A DNA stretch of 64,000 bases from Ischnura elegans (GCF_921293095.1 NC_060258.1:5332001-5396000), one strand, 5' to 3'; positions 1-10,967 are shown, counted from the first letter of the stretch. Numbers and translations are program-made. Notes: generated by a model not told the origin, from the sequence alone.

Positions 1-454
1 GGATGCGTTCCGGCATACTCTGCGTAAGTCGAAATTTACGTAAGTCGAACATTCTGCATTAGTGCTTCAGAGATTTCGATCGGTGGGGTGAATTCTCAGC
101 GGAGAAATGCGCGGTACATTCCCGGTGAAGTTTCATTCAATTCACTGCGATATTCATTAACTCTTCCGCGTATTATTACGTTATTAGATACGAAATCAAT
201 AACATTGTAATAGTCGGCGAGTTGCATCTCAAGCATTGCCAATCAAAATGCGTAATATTATTCACCAAGTTGACCGATCGCGTAAAAAACTGTATAACTA
301 TTCGAAATTTTTTCTGCCATTGGGTATACGAGCGAATATCTACTTCAACGCGCTCGAATATGAAAATTAACGTAATAACTTGAAGTACGGTTATCACTTA
401 CGTAAGTACGGATTTACGTAAGTCGAGACATACGTAACTCGGGGGATGCCTGTA
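1..454. mobile_element. Tigger/pogo-like non-autonomous DNA element, cut by the window edge
   Basis: The right end carries a block of repeated TTACGTAAGTCGA-type words ending in GGGGGATGCCTGTA. The left edge has the related words GCGTAAGTCGAAATTTACG. A similar end occurs inverted at 51474-51660. Ends of the CAGGCAT type next to TA suggest a pogo/Tigger MITE. This is inferred from end shape only, since no transposase is present and the left terminus lies outside the window. Confidence 0.45.
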
Positions 455-856
455 GTTCCCATTATGCTCGATGAGATGCTCTTACCAGGTTTAATTTGGC
501 CGAGCAGTTTCCTAATGACACATACATTGTAATAACTTTAGTATCTTGCTTTTTAATTGCAAAATTTTTATTTTAAAATTCACCATGGATATAGTAGAAA
601 AATAATGCTACCAAATTGTAGGTTAGAGCCTAATTAAAAACATTTCAAAATTTAGCAAAAATACATGGAGGGTATTCTTAAAATTAGGAGAACATAGCAC
701 TTTATCTAAGAAATAAATGGACATAAACCAATCAATTTATAACATTAAAGTAAATTAAAACTTACAAGTGAGAAAAAAAAGTATCACTTAAAAATTTTAA
801 TAGGATGAAATTTACTCTCGTTAACCCGAATTAGTGCGACATTAAACCATCACGGT
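455..856. other. No recognisable feature
   Basis: AT-rich DNA without a convincing frame. I see no link to other repeats in this window. Confidence 0.5.
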
Positions 857-1450
857 CTAATCATAATTTTTATTTAAAGAAGACGATAGAAGATTCATAA
901 TTTCGGGTGGGTAACGGACATTCTTCGCATTTTTCAAGATTCTTTTTGACGATATTAAGAGGTCTAAAGTGATTAAAAGCATGGCCATGAGGTCTCCATT
1001 GATCGTAGTAGCTGAAATTTTCCTGGTATTACATCCCTTACAGCGCCTGATATTTTTATTCCGGGACTCTTGTGGCCCTTCTGATAGAACCCTAATGGGT
1101 AACGGAGCATCAAAAATAATATCACCTCCATGAATTAGTATTCTAGCCACATAAGCTGGCATGCAACACAATCCGTATAACTCCGCGCACATCCTTGTCG
1201 TCTCCAGAGCATCTTGCTTAAATTAACACCTCCACATTAATTGCATGTTTTTATGCCACTGTTTTCAATACGATCCTTAATCTTTTGATCAGTTCCTTGC
1301 AGATTCCATAGATTTTAGAGGACATACCAGGGTTTGCGAAATATCTCCTCGCTGCATTTCCATTATTCTTAGAGTCAATTCCCCGCTTTCTACAATCAAC
1401 CCCGTTTCCACTCGAAGTATGTCCTGTGGACACTTTTTCCGTTCTGAAAG
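857..1450 (-). pseudogene. Decayed protein of an unnamed repetitive family
   Basis: On the minus strand, two frames separated by about 60 bases read as one broken protein. The upstream part contains GNAARRYFANP and LIKRLRIVLKT. The downstream part contains ILIHGGDII, SRNKNIRR and LLITLDLLISS. The last part resembles the frame at 46378-46690 (-), which has ARNTNIRRFREHH and LLLTSDAMISS, so this is a dispersed family and not a unique gene. I have an impression that such proteins recur in arthropod genomes as transposon-associated frames, but I cannot name the family. Frame breaks show that this copy is dead. Confidence 0.45.
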
Positions 1451-1789
1451 AATAGTTTTATCTGCGGCGGTTACAATATTGATACGCGAAGCATGTACTC
1501 AAAAACTCCTTATCCTCAAAATTATCTGCGTTTAGAGGTCGTAGTAGTAATTATTTGAATTTTTTTTATTTGAGTAATTTTCCCATGCAGCCCTGACGCC
1601 AATTTACAGCGAATTTTTTTAACAATGACGTGAATTAGACACAATACAATAACAACATAAAAACAAACAAAGAATTAACCAGTAGGGAAGTATAACATTC
1701 AATTGGCATACATATGGGACAGAGCTTGTGCGGCGAATTTTTTGCATGATAGTTTAAGATATTGTGTAGAAAGTTGAAGTCCGTTTTAA

Positions 1790-2096
1790 GTCTGAGACTC
1801 TGCAGATTGCATAAGGAAAGAGAAGACATGTCATTCTTCCCTCGTACTATTAAGGATAGCAATGTTGTCTCAATTGATAGGAGTAATGGCATCGCTCGCT
1901 AGTAATTACTAACCATTAGCAATTTTTTTTATGAATAAGCATGTATATTTTTCTAGTGTGCGTAATATTTCTATGACCGTGCGGTGTGCATGTGGCGGTC
2001 CTCTTGCATGCTGCATGTTGGTGGTTGGTCACCCCCTGCCAAACACCCTAGAGGTGGCTTGCAGGGTATTATGTAGGTGTAGATGCAGACAATACA
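1790..2096 (+). mobile_element. LINE family B, 5'-truncated 3' end
   Basis: This matches the end of ORF2 and the 3' UTR of the large family B copy at 20223-23700: the coding end with FFPRTIKDSNVVSI-like codons, then the UTR and the terminal GTATTATGTAGGTGTAGATG tail. It is typical 5' truncation of a non-LTR retrotransposon. Confidence 0.8.
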
Positions 2097-2107
2097 GCAT
2101 CAGAGCT

Positions 2108-2296
2108 GTGGCGTAGCGAGAGGGGGGGGGGCATAAAACCCTTCCTCATTGCTCAGAGAAATTTTTAAGTTTAATTAATTTGGATTGGTATTACTAATAG
2201 AATAGTGTAAGGATTAATGAAAATATCCTTCAGAAAACCGTAAAACTCACCATTTTGAATCGTTTATCTTAAAATTCCGCCATGTTTTAATCTCGC
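2108..2296 (+). mobile_element. hAT-type MITE M1, left part
   Basis: It starts near GTGGCGTAGCGAG and is the same sequence as the first 190 bases of the complete copy at 2967-3269, including the segment AGAATAGTGTAAGGATTA. The right half is missing; LINE family A begins just after it. Confidence 0.6.
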
Positions 2297-2304
2297 ACCA
2301 ACCG

Positions 2305-2811
2305 AACTTATGTTACTGACCTCTTAGATAAACTCGGATGGGAATCTCTGTCGGACCGTAGATTGAAAAATAGACTAAACCTTTTAGATAAATTCAAGAG
2401 CAGTGTCTTTTCTGACGAAGTTAACCATATCTTGCGGACGCCAACGTACTACGGAAGATCAGAACATATAAATAAAATAAGAGAGATAGATTGCAGAACA
2501 GACAGCGTCCGATTGTCATTTTTTCCGCGATCAATAAGAGATTATAACGGCAGCAATAGAACTCGTAAATAGATTGCATGACTTGTAGTGTAGCCTACTA
2601 ACCTATGTAAAACTTAATGCATGTTTCTGAATTTCTATTCTATATCCTATTTCTAACGGCATATAGTTGTATAGTTTTTTATTATACATGACGTTTTTTG
2701 GACGGTGAGGTGTGCATGTCGGAGTCCAAATGCATGCTGCATTCTGGTGATTGATCACCCCCTGCCAAACACCCTAGAGGTGGCTCGCAGGGTATTATGT
2801 AGATGTAGAAG
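2305..2811 (+). mobile_element. LINE family A, 3' fragment
   Basis: It holds the last ~85 codons of the RT-bearing ORF2 (DLLDKLGWESLSD to NRTRK, stop near 2572), the whole 3' UTR and a TAGATG tail. It is a 5'-truncated insertion lying tail-to-tail with the minus copy that begins at 2818. Confidence 0.85.
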
Positions 2812-2817
2812 TATGTT

Positions 2818-3475
2818 CATCTACATAATACCCTGCTAGCCACATCTAGGGTGTTTGGCAGGTGGTGATCAATCACCAGCATGCAATTGGACTCTCACAT
2901 GCACAACACACGGTCCAAAAAACGTCACGCAGACTAACACATTATGCTACCATATGCTGTTAAAAACAGTGGCTCAGCGAAGGGGATTTTTTGGGGTATA
3001 AACCCCCTCCCCCAGAGCTCATATAAGTTTTCAAGTTAAATCTATTTTACTTAATTGGATTAATATTTCTTATAGAATAGTGTGAGGATTATTAAATTTC
3101 CCTCAGAAGGCCGTAAAAATCACCATTTTGGACCGTTTATCTTAAGTTTTTTTTCCGGCATAGGGCCTCCGCACCTCCCGCTTACCCTGGCGGGTATACA
3201 GTACCCCCAAACCCCCAGTATTAGTTGCGCCTAAAACCCCCGTAGCCTTAATTCCTGGCTGCGCCCCTGGTTAGAAATAATAATAAAATTAAGAAACATG
3301 CATTAAGTTTTACGTAGGTTAGTAGGCTACACCACAAGTCATGCAATCTATTTATGAGTTTTATCGCTGCCGTTATAATATCTTATTGATCGTGGAAAAA
3401 TGATATTCTATCTCTCTGTTCTACAATCAATTTCTCTTATTTTGTTTATGTTATGTGATATTCCGTAGTATGACC
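2818..3475 (-). mobile_element. LINE family A, 3' fragment split by a MITE
   Basis: The minus-strand 3' UTR begins CATCTACATAATACCC and continues to about 3475. It is interrupted by the M1 MITE at 2967-3269. The UTR before and after the MITE join seamlessly when one copy of the 8-bp duplication is removed. Confidence 0.85.
2967..3269 (+). mobile_element. Complete hAT-type MITE (M1), 303 bp
   Basis: The termini are imperfect inverted repeats: CAGTGGCTCAGCG at the left and the complement of GGCTGCGCCCCTG at the right. The flanks GTTAAAAA (2959-2966) and GTTAGAAA (3270-3277) are an 8-bp target duplication with one mismatch, and the intact target word is visible in other LINE A copies. The 8-bp duplication plus CAGNGGCG ends is the hAT superfamily signature. 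There is no coding capacity. Confidence 0.85.
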
Positions 3476-3822
3476 ATGAAGTAGCAGATGTGTTTTTTTT
3501 ACAAATTTAAGTTAAACTCCATGCTGTTGCCATCACCTCTCTCTCTCTCATACGGCGCGTGAATTTGGTTGCGTTTGGTTTTCTTCCGAGTGTGGATCTT
3601 ATTATTAAGTGTGGATTAGAGAGCTCATAAAAACAAAGTTAGCGGTGCGTGCTCGAAATGGGATTGTGGATGAGACCAACGTCCTTACTGATATATTTTA
3701 GTACGTTCCCAGTGAACAAGAAATTTGAAAGCCTTTACCGTCGTCGCCTTCTCGTCAGAGTTCTTGCCATCTTCACGTGGTCACTTTCATAACCATTCTA
3801 TTGATCATCCAAAACAGTGGCA

Positions 3823-4450
3823 ATATCTACATCTACTTAATACCGTGCGAGCAACCTCCAGGGTGTTTGGCAGGGGGTGATCAATCACCAGCATGCAGCA
3901 TGCATTTGGACTCCCACATGCACACCACACCGTCCAAAAAACGTCCCGTATAATAACAAACTATACTACTATATGCTGTTAGAAATAGAATATAGAATAG
4001 AAATTCAGAAACATGCATTAAGTTTTACATAGGTCAATAGGCTACCTACAACTCATGCAATCTATTTACGAGTTCTATTGCTGCCGTTATAATCTCTTAT
4101 TGATCGTGGAAAAAATGACATTCGGAATCTGTCTGTTCTGCGAATAATATTTAATTAACGGAGTCATAATATACCAAACATGTATTTAAGATTTTTTTCG
4201 ATGTCAAAACTTCAAAATTCTCTATTTAACCTATAACAGAACTTGAGGAAGCAATGTATTATCGTCCTAGCCGACGAAAAATCATCTTTATTATTAAAAA
4301 TTCGTCTCCTTCCGTTGAAGTACCTCAGATATCAACTCGGGAAACCACTAATCTGCCAAAATATAGCCGATAGTTATCTACTTTGCTAGAAATTTTACTA
4401 GTTTTCCCAAAAAATGCTTCAGCGCTCGCCGATTCTCAAGTGTTCTTAGG
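3823..4450 (-). repeat. First unit of a ~630-bp tandem duplication (LINE A tail plus foldback arm)
   Basis: About 315 bases of minus-strand family A 3' UTR are followed by about 310 bases of foldback arm up to GTTCTTAGGCAT. The whole unit is repeated at 4451-5080 with few differences; equivalent points lie 628-630 bases apart. Confidence 0.8.
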
Positions 4451-5080
4451 CATCTACATCTACATAATACCCTGCGAGCCACCTCTAGGGTGTTTGGCAG
4501 GGGGTGATCAATCACCAGCATGCAGCATGCATTTGGACTCCCACATGCACACCACACCGTCCAAAAAACGTCCCGTATAATAACAAACTATACTACTATA
4601 TGCTGTTAGAAATAGAATATAGAATAGAAATTCAGAAACATGGATTAAAGTTTTACATAGGTTAGTAGGCTACACTACAAGTCATGCAATCTATTTACGA
4701 GTTCTATTGCTGCCGTTATAATCTCTTATTGATCGTGGAAAAAATGACATTCGGAATCTGTCTGTTCTGCGAATAATATTTAATTAACGGAGTCATAATA
4801 TACCAAACATGTATTTAAGATTTTTTTCGATGTCAAAACTTCAAAATTCTCTATTTAACCTATAACAGAACTTGAGGAAGCAATGTATTATCGTCCTAGC
4901 CGACGAAAAATCATCTTTATTATTAAAAATTCGTCTCCTTCCGTTGAAGTACCTCAGATATCAACTCGGGAAACCACTGATCTGCCAAAATATAGCCGAT
5001 AGTTATCTGCTTTGCTAGAAATTTTACTAGTTTTTCCATAAAATGCTTCAGCGCTCGCCGATTCTCAAGTGTTCTTAGGC
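4451..5080 (-). repeat. Second unit of the ~630-bp tandem duplication
   Basis: Same composition and order as the preceding unit. It begins CATCTACATCTACATAATAC and ends in the foldback spacer. Both units share the LINE/arm junction, so the duplication came after the LINE insertion. Confidence 0.8.
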
Positions 5081-5839
5081 ATGGGTTCGCGCTGAGAGAT
5101 TTGGATGGGCTAATGCCTGTTCAACACGCTCGGATCAGCTCATCCGGCTTAGCTCAGCCAAATCGCTCAGCGCGAACACATTCTTAACGAGAGGCTTAAG
5201 TCGACCCCTCGCCATCTGATGGCAATAACTGAAAGCTTAAGAACACTTGAAAAACGGCGAGCACAGAAGCATTTTATGGAAAAATTTCTAGCAAACACAT
5301 AATTACCAGATTTATATTGGCAGATCAATGTATTATGGAGTTGTTATCTGTGGTACTTCTACTGAAGGAGATGAATTTACAATAATTAAGATGATTTTTC
5401 GTCGGCTAGGGCGATAATACTTTCTCAGGTTTTGTCACAGGTTAAGTAGAGAATTTTGAAGTTTTTACATCGAAAAAAATCCTAAATATATATTTGGTAT
5501 GTTATGACTCCGTTAATTAAATATTACGACTGTTTTGGATCATCAATGGAATGGTTATGAAGGTGACCGCGAGAAGATGGCAAGAACGATGACGAGAAGG
5601 CTACGACGGTGAAGGCTTTAAATTTCTTGTTCACTGGGAACGTATTATAATATTCCAGTAAGGACGTTGGTCTCATACACAACCCCATTTCGAGCACACA
5701 CCACTAACTTTGTCATATGGGCTCAGTGAGGGGAACCACACTCAGAAAAAAAACCGAAAACAGCCAAATACACGCGATCAGCCGCCAGGACGGCTGATCC
5801 TAGGCGCTGAGCCGAGCGAGTAGAACAGACATAAGCCGG

Positions 5840-6445
5840 ATGACCTGATCCGAGCGAGTAGAAGAGGCATAAAGAGAAACGGGGAAACCCAGGGGAAGAA
5901 GGAGGACTCGAGCTATAACTGTAGAAGAACAACACTGGGGAAACAAACCACATAAACGGGATGGAAAAGGTGATGGAGAGGAATAGAAAGAGAAAGTTGA
6001 AAGAGCATGCCATTTGAAATGGAGAGGCGGGAGTAAGTGGCGAAGCAAGGAGTAGGCGAAGGATAGAAGTCCCGCGAAAGGGTTCCTGAGAAAGGAATGA
6101 GGGGAGAATTAGCAGGTGTACAAGGAAGGGATTCGGCAGAAAAAAAATGGTCAACACAATACAGTGGGAGTGGGTGGGTTGACGGAAAAACCCCTGTGGA
6201 GGGTGGGGTCTGTAGAGGAGTGGGTGAAGAAAGAATACGGCCATTTGTTCCCGGGAAGGGGTCTTAAGGAGAGTGGGTAGCAAACACTGGTTCTTCGCGA
6301 GCACATTTAAACCGCTCTGCATATTTGCATATTGCTCTTAAATGTCTTGCCTTGTACCTTATGTTCAAGGAGTAGAATTTCTGGTTTTAAGTATTGAATG
6401 GAATTTTTCAGAGGTTAATTCACATAAAATGTGCATGAAATCTAC
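5840..6445. other. Purine-rich tract, no gene
   Basis: Long runs of A and G on the plus strand give a pyrimidine-rich minus strand, which keeps two overlapping frames open by composition (5723-6322). The translation is low-complexity (F, L, S, P) with no domain I recognise. It borders the right arm of the foldback element. I see no promoter or splice logic. Confidence 0.5.
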
Positions 6446-6448
6446 ATT

Positions 6449-6656
6449 TATATAATACCCTGCGAGCCACCTCTAGGGTGTTTGGCAGGGGGTGATCAAT
6501 CACAAGCATGCAGCATGCAATTATAATCCAACAAGCACACCACACGGTCCAAAAAACGTCCCGTATAATAACAAACTATACTACTATATGCTGTTAGAAA
6601 TAATAATTGAATTAAGAAACATGCATTAAGTTTCACAAAGGTTAGTTGGCTACATT
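6449..6656 (-). mobile_element. LINE family A 3' UTR fragment, inverted against the next copy
   Basis: Minus-strand tail and 3' UTR up to the word GGCTACATTACA, where the sequence switches to plus-strand family A coding sequence. The junction fuses two copies head to head. Confidence 0.8.
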
Positions 6657-8908
6657 ACATTTCCCCGAGTTTCAAGAATCAGTATTAAAGTTAAATGTAG
6701 AGAATACTTGGAAAGCTTTTCTTTCGCTCGTAACTTCGGGAATAAATAGCTACATCCCTAGTAAAATAGTAAAAGAAGGCAGCGAACCGAGATGGTACGA
6801 CGCGGAAGTGAGAAAATCATTGAGGCGACAGAGAGCGTGTCATGCTAAAATGAAAAAAGTCAGCACGGATTTATCCGCTAATGAACGCGAGCTAATAATT
6901 AAAAAATATAGGATGACTAAAGCCGCCACGAAGGAAGCGTTCAGGAATGCGTTCACGAATTTTAAAAGAAAAACACTAGTAGAGCAGTTACAGGATAACC
7001 CAAAAGCATTTTGGTCATATGTTAGGGAAGTTCAAGGTAAACGATCTACCGTATGTTCGCTGAGAAACGACAATGGAGATGTGTTGACAAGCAGTTACGA
7101 TAAAGCCAATTTATTAAATTCCTACTTTAAGAGCGTGTTCACGGAGCCTTCCGAAAACTCACCCGAGACCGATGACAATCCCTGTATTCATAAGATGCCA
7201 GCTATTGACATTAGTACGCTCGGAATAGAAAATATATTGAAATCGCTTAGTCCAAATAAATCACCTGGTCCAGACGAAATCCCTTCTCGCGTATATAAAG
7301 AACTAGCCTCAGAACTTGCCCCCTACTTGCAGTTAATATTCAGTAAATCCATCAAGCAACACGAAGTACCTAATGACTGGAAAATCGCTAATGTAACGCC
7401 TATATTTAAAAGTGGAGACAAGGAACAGCCATCTAATTACAGGCCGATATCTTTAACGTCCATCTCTTGCAAAGTCCTTGAACACATCGTAGTCAGCTCG
7501 GTAATGAAACACCTAGACGCGCAAAACTTATTAATGGGAAATCAACATGGATTCAGGAAAAGCAGATCGTGCGAAACTCAGTTAGCGCTTTTCGCCCACG
7601 ATATTTTAGTCTCCGGGGAAGACAACATTCCAGTAGACGCGATTTTTCTTGATTTCAAAAAGGCATTTGATAAAGTACCCCACGGAAAGTTAATATTAAA
7701 ACTGAAATCTTATGGTCTAGACGAAGATGTCATTTCCTGGATTAGAAAATTTTTGAGCGACCGCGTCCAAAGAGTAGTATTAGACGGTGCAGTCTCCAAT
7801 GAGGTTAGAGTGACTTCTGGCGTTCCTCAGGGTAGTGTCATTGGCCCACTCCTATTCCTTCTTTATATAAACGACATTGGCGAAGTAGTGCAGAGTAAGT
7901 TACGATTATTTGCAGACGACGCTGTAGTTTACAGAGAAATTCGTTCCAGCAAAGATATAGATGAACTAACGAATGACCTTGCTGCTATCCAAGCTTGGTG
8001 CGATGCTTGGCAGTTAGAATTAAATTTGGAAAAATGCGTCGTAATGAATTTCTGGAAGAAGAATAACTCCCTACAGCGTAACTATGTCATTCGGGGCGCG
8101 CAGTTAAAGGCAGTTGAATCTGTGAAATATCTAGGGGTTAGACTCAATAATGATCTATCGTGGAATAAACATATTCGAGAAATAACCGGTCAAGCTAATC
8201 GTAAAATGGGTTTTGTTAAAAGAATATTAGGAAAGTGCGACGACAAAGTGAGAGAAATTAGCTACTTTTCCCTCGTTAGACCACATTTGGAATACGCTGC
8301 CAGTGTTTGGGACCCTCATGAAAAAGGCTTAATAACAGAGTTAGAACGCGTCCAAAGAAGAGCTGCCAGGTATGTGAAAGGTCGTTACGATAGTCTTGTT
8401 AGTGTAACTGACCTCTTACATAAACTCGGATGGGAATCTCTGTCGGACCATAGATTGAAAAATAGACTAAACCTTTTAGATAAATTCAAGAGCAGTGTCT
8501 TTTCTGACGAAGTTAACCATATCTTGCGGACGCCAACGCACTACGGAAAATCAGATCATATAAATAAAATAAGAGAGATAGATTGCAGAACAGACAGATT
8601 CCGAATGTCATTTTTTCCACGATCAATAAGAGATTATAACGGCAGCAATAGAACGCGTAAATAGATTGCATGACTTGTAGTGTAGCCTACTAACCTATGT
8701 AAAACTTACTGCATGTTTCTGAATTTCTATTCTATATTCTATTTCTAACAGCATATAGTAGTATAGTTTGTTATTATACGGGACGTTTCTTGGACGGTGT
8801 GGTGTGCATGTGGGAGTCCAAATGCATGCTGCATGCTGGTGATTGATCACCCCCTGCCAAACACCCTAGAGGTGGCTCGCAGGGTAATTTGTAGATGTAG
8901 ATAGATGT
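6657..8908 (+). mobile_element. LINE family A, long 5'-truncated copy
   Basis: It contains the RT half of ORF2, the full 3' UTR and a TAGATG tail ending near 8908. The endonuclease half is absent, so the copy cannot be autonomous. Confidence 0.9.
6658..8664 (+). CDS. Non-LTR retrotransposon ORF2 fragment: reverse transcriptase (family A)
   Basis: An open frame encodes the reverse transcriptase of a CR1/jockey-like LINE, which copies element RNA into DNA at a nicked target. Seen in order: linker with EPRWYDAEVRKSLRRQRA, RT entry motif [45 protein letters not shown], the catalytic FADD (near 7910-7920), and a thumb/C-terminal part with LVRPHLEYAASVWDPHE and RRAARYVKGRYD. The usual AP endonuclease N-terminus is missing through 5' truncation, and the frame runs into unrelated sequence at the 6656 junction with no ATG there. 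The equivalent frame of the other long copy (15894-17789) is nearly identical. The frame has no stops, so this is a young insertion. The assignment to an RT is secure; the exact clade (CR1, L2 or jockey) is inferred. Confidence 0.9.
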   Translation, partial: HFPEFQESVLKLNVENTWKAFLSLVTSGINSYIPSKIVKEGSEPRWYDAEVRKSLRRQRACHAKMKKVSTDLSANERELIIKKYRMTKAATKEAFRNAFTNFKRKTLVEQLQDNPKAFWSYVREVQGKRSTVCSLRNDNGDVLTSSYDKANLLNSYFKSVFTEPSENSPETDDNPCIHKMPAIDISTLGIENILKSLSPNKSPGPDEIPSRVYKELASELAPYLQLIFSKSIKQHEVPNDWKIANVTPIFKSGDKEQPSNYRPISLTSISCKVLEHIVVSSVMKHLDAQNLLMGNQHGFRKSRSCETQLALFAHDILVSGEDNIPVDAIFLDFKKAFDKVPHGKLILKLKSYGLDEDVISWIRKFLSDRVQRVVLDGAVSNEVRVTSGVPQGSVIGPLLFLLYINDIGEVVQSKLRLFADDAVVYREIRSSKDIDELTNDLAAIQAWCDAWQLELNLEKCVVMNFWKKNNSLQRNYVIRGAQLKAVESVKYLGVRLNNDLSWNKHIREITGQANRKMGFVKRILGKCDDKVREISYFSLVRPHLEYAASVWDPHEKGLITELERVQRRAARYVKGRYDSLVSVTDLLHKLGWESLSDHRLKNRLNLLDKFKSSVFSDEVNHILRTPTHYGKSDHINKIREIDCRTDRFRMSFFPRSIRDYNGSNRTRK

Positions 8909-8914
8909 AGATTA

Positions 8915-9512
8915 CTAGTCATGCAATCTATTTATGAGTTCTATCGCTGCCGTTATAATCTATTATTGATCGTGGAAAAAAGACATTCTAAATCTGTCTG
9001 CTCTACAATCCATCTCTCTTATTTTATTTATATGATCTGATCTTCCGTAGTACGTTGGCGTCCGCAAGATATGGTTAACTTCGTCAGAAAAGACACTGCT
9101 CTTGAATTTATCTAAAAGGTTTAGTCTGTTTTTCAATCTACGGTCCGACAGAGATTCCCATCCGAGTTTATCTAAGAGGTCAGTTACACTAACAAGACTA
9201 TCGTAACGACCTTTCACATACCTGGCAGCTCTTCTTTCCACGCGTTCTAACTCTGTTATTTAGCTTTTTCGTGAGGGTCCCAAAGACTGGCAGCGCATTC
9301 CAAATGTGGTTTAACGAGGGAAAGGTAGCTAATTTCTCTCACTTCGTCGTCGCACTTTCCTAATATTCTTTTAGAAAACCCATTTTAGCTTAGCGAATTA
9401 GCTTGGCCACTTATTTCTCGAATATGTTTACTCCACGATAGATCAGTATTGAGTCTAACTCCTAGATATTTCTCGGATTCAACAGTCTCTAAGTGGATAC
9501 CCCGAATTATAT
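8915..9512 (-). pseudogene. LINE family A coding fragment with stops
   Basis: The minus strand reads the ORF2 C-terminus (RRAARYVKGRYD, DLLDKLGWESLSD) with an in-frame TAA near 9260 and small indels further upstream. It belongs to a larger inverted duplication with 29873-30260. Confidence 0.8.
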
Positions 9513-9518
9513 TAACAT

Positions 9519-9690
9519 ATCTACATAGGTTAGTAGTCTACACTATAAGTCATCTAATCTATTTATGAGTTTTTTCGCCTCCGTTAAAATCTCTCATTGA
9601 TCGTGGAAAAAAAAGACATTCTGAATCTTTCTGTTCTACAGACTATCTCTCTTCTTTTATTTATACGCTCTGATCTTCCGTAGTAACATC
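9519..9690 (-). mobile_element. LINE family A 3' fragment
   Basis: A diverged minus-strand end of ORF2 and start of the UTR, placed next to an upstream part of the same element. The same permuted order appears inverted at 29873-30260, so the two were duplicated together. Confidence 0.65.
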
Positions 9691-9694
9691 ATGA

Positions 9695-10930
9695 AGTAGC
9701 AAATGTGGGCAATAAGGTGGTCGGAGTGTTTGTCTGGCAGCTCGCGATAATATTTTTATTCTGAATTTATGATATCTTTTGCCGATATACTCGATGTCTC
9801 TTTAGTCAGTATTGTTATCATTGACGAACGGTTGTTTTTTCCGGCCCCATTGCGCTATTGCCATTGCGGATTTTCAGTTAGAAAATGTAAGGTCACGGTT
9901 TCCAGTCCCGTCTTTTTAAAACAAAATATATATTTAGCTCTTTATGTTCTTCTATGTGGTTGCGGAAGGTACCCACGACATTCCTAGCCTCATTCCAACT
10001 GCGAAAACAACTAACGTAATCAATCAAAAAGTAATATAGTACTTACTTATATGTTTAATACGCAAATACATTTATTTGATAAAATAAATATAATTACAAG
10101 TAAAGATGTACAAATTAAGTACTCATAAAACCGTTACCAAGAATTTTTTTTGGCGCTGATGATATTTCCAATTGCGCTCGGCTATTTGCAATAACCAGGT
10201 GAAGAAATGCTGAATGTTTTCTTTCAAACAATGACAAAGGGTAACGTTACATTAAAATTATTCCGCATCCCAGGCCAGCCCACCCATATTGCCAATAGGG
10301 AGAGCATGGCGAGGCATACTCTCTTTGCAACGACTCTTTTCCCTCTTTATAAATGAAGTATAGCAATAAAATTATGGAGATACATTGCAAATACCTTAAA
10401 GTAATGGAATACACAATCTATTTGCGGTCTTCGTTCGTGAAAACGGCCCTATGCCCCTCAACGTTCCATGCCCGTTTTCCCATGAGAAAAGCAATGGAAT
10501 CCATGCCGTGGGTTTTCGGATGAATTTTCAAAAGTACATATGATCGGTTTTGAGCCTTATTAAGGATTCAGTCACAAGGCAAAAGAAATTATAAATGTTT
10601 GACGATAATACTTTTTAATTCATGTCGAACCATATAACCTAAAATTTGCATTTTTTCAAGCCCTTGGTTTCCAAACACGTATTTCCCGTAAAGAAAGCAT
10701 GACGTGGCAGACTCCCCTTGCAACGACTTTTTTCAGTACTTTTAACTGGAGTATTCGGGTGGAATTCTGAAGATACTTTGGAATTACTTTAAATTAACGG
10801 AATACATATTCCATTTTCGGGCCTCGTTCTTAAAAACGGCCCTGTGCCCCTCAACGTGCCATGAACGGTTTCCCGTAAGAAAAGCTTTGGAATCCGTGCA
10901 GTTGGTTTTTGTATGAATTTTTAAAAATAC
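9695..10930. repeat. Inverted duplication arm G, left copy
   Basis: The non-coding sequence matches the reverse complement of about 28745-29640; for example, the words around GGTCACGGTTTCCAGTCCCG, and those around TACATATGATCGG, recur reversed. Together with the LINE pieces at 9250-9690 the arm is about 1.6 kb. I see no frame of interest. Confidence 0.7.
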
Positions 10931-10967
10931 TTGTAATTATTGTTAGACCTACTAAATGACTTCCAAA

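Larger units (their letters stand above)
3577..5770. mobile_element. Foldback element F1 with long inverted arms
   Basis: The left arm (about 3577-5080) and right arm (about 5238-5765) are inverted copies of each other: the segment around GAGACCAACGTCC near 3675 recurs reversed near 5665, and the segment around TTCGTCGGCTAGG recurs likewise. The left arm is lengthened by a family A tail insertion and a 630-bp tandem duplication. The 157-base spacer has its own inverted words around TTCGCGCTGAG. No transposase is visible. A second copy is at 18018-20222. Confidence 0.75.

Noticed and set aside
5723..6322. Long minus-strand frame of 199 codons
   Set aside because: Open because of a purine-rich plus strand; low-complexity F/L/S/P protein with a second overlapping open frame and no known motif.
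6646..6657. Start of the family A frame at 6646
   Set aside because: The first codon is TTG and lies in an inverted UTR fragment; the real protein would begin in the missing endonuclease part.
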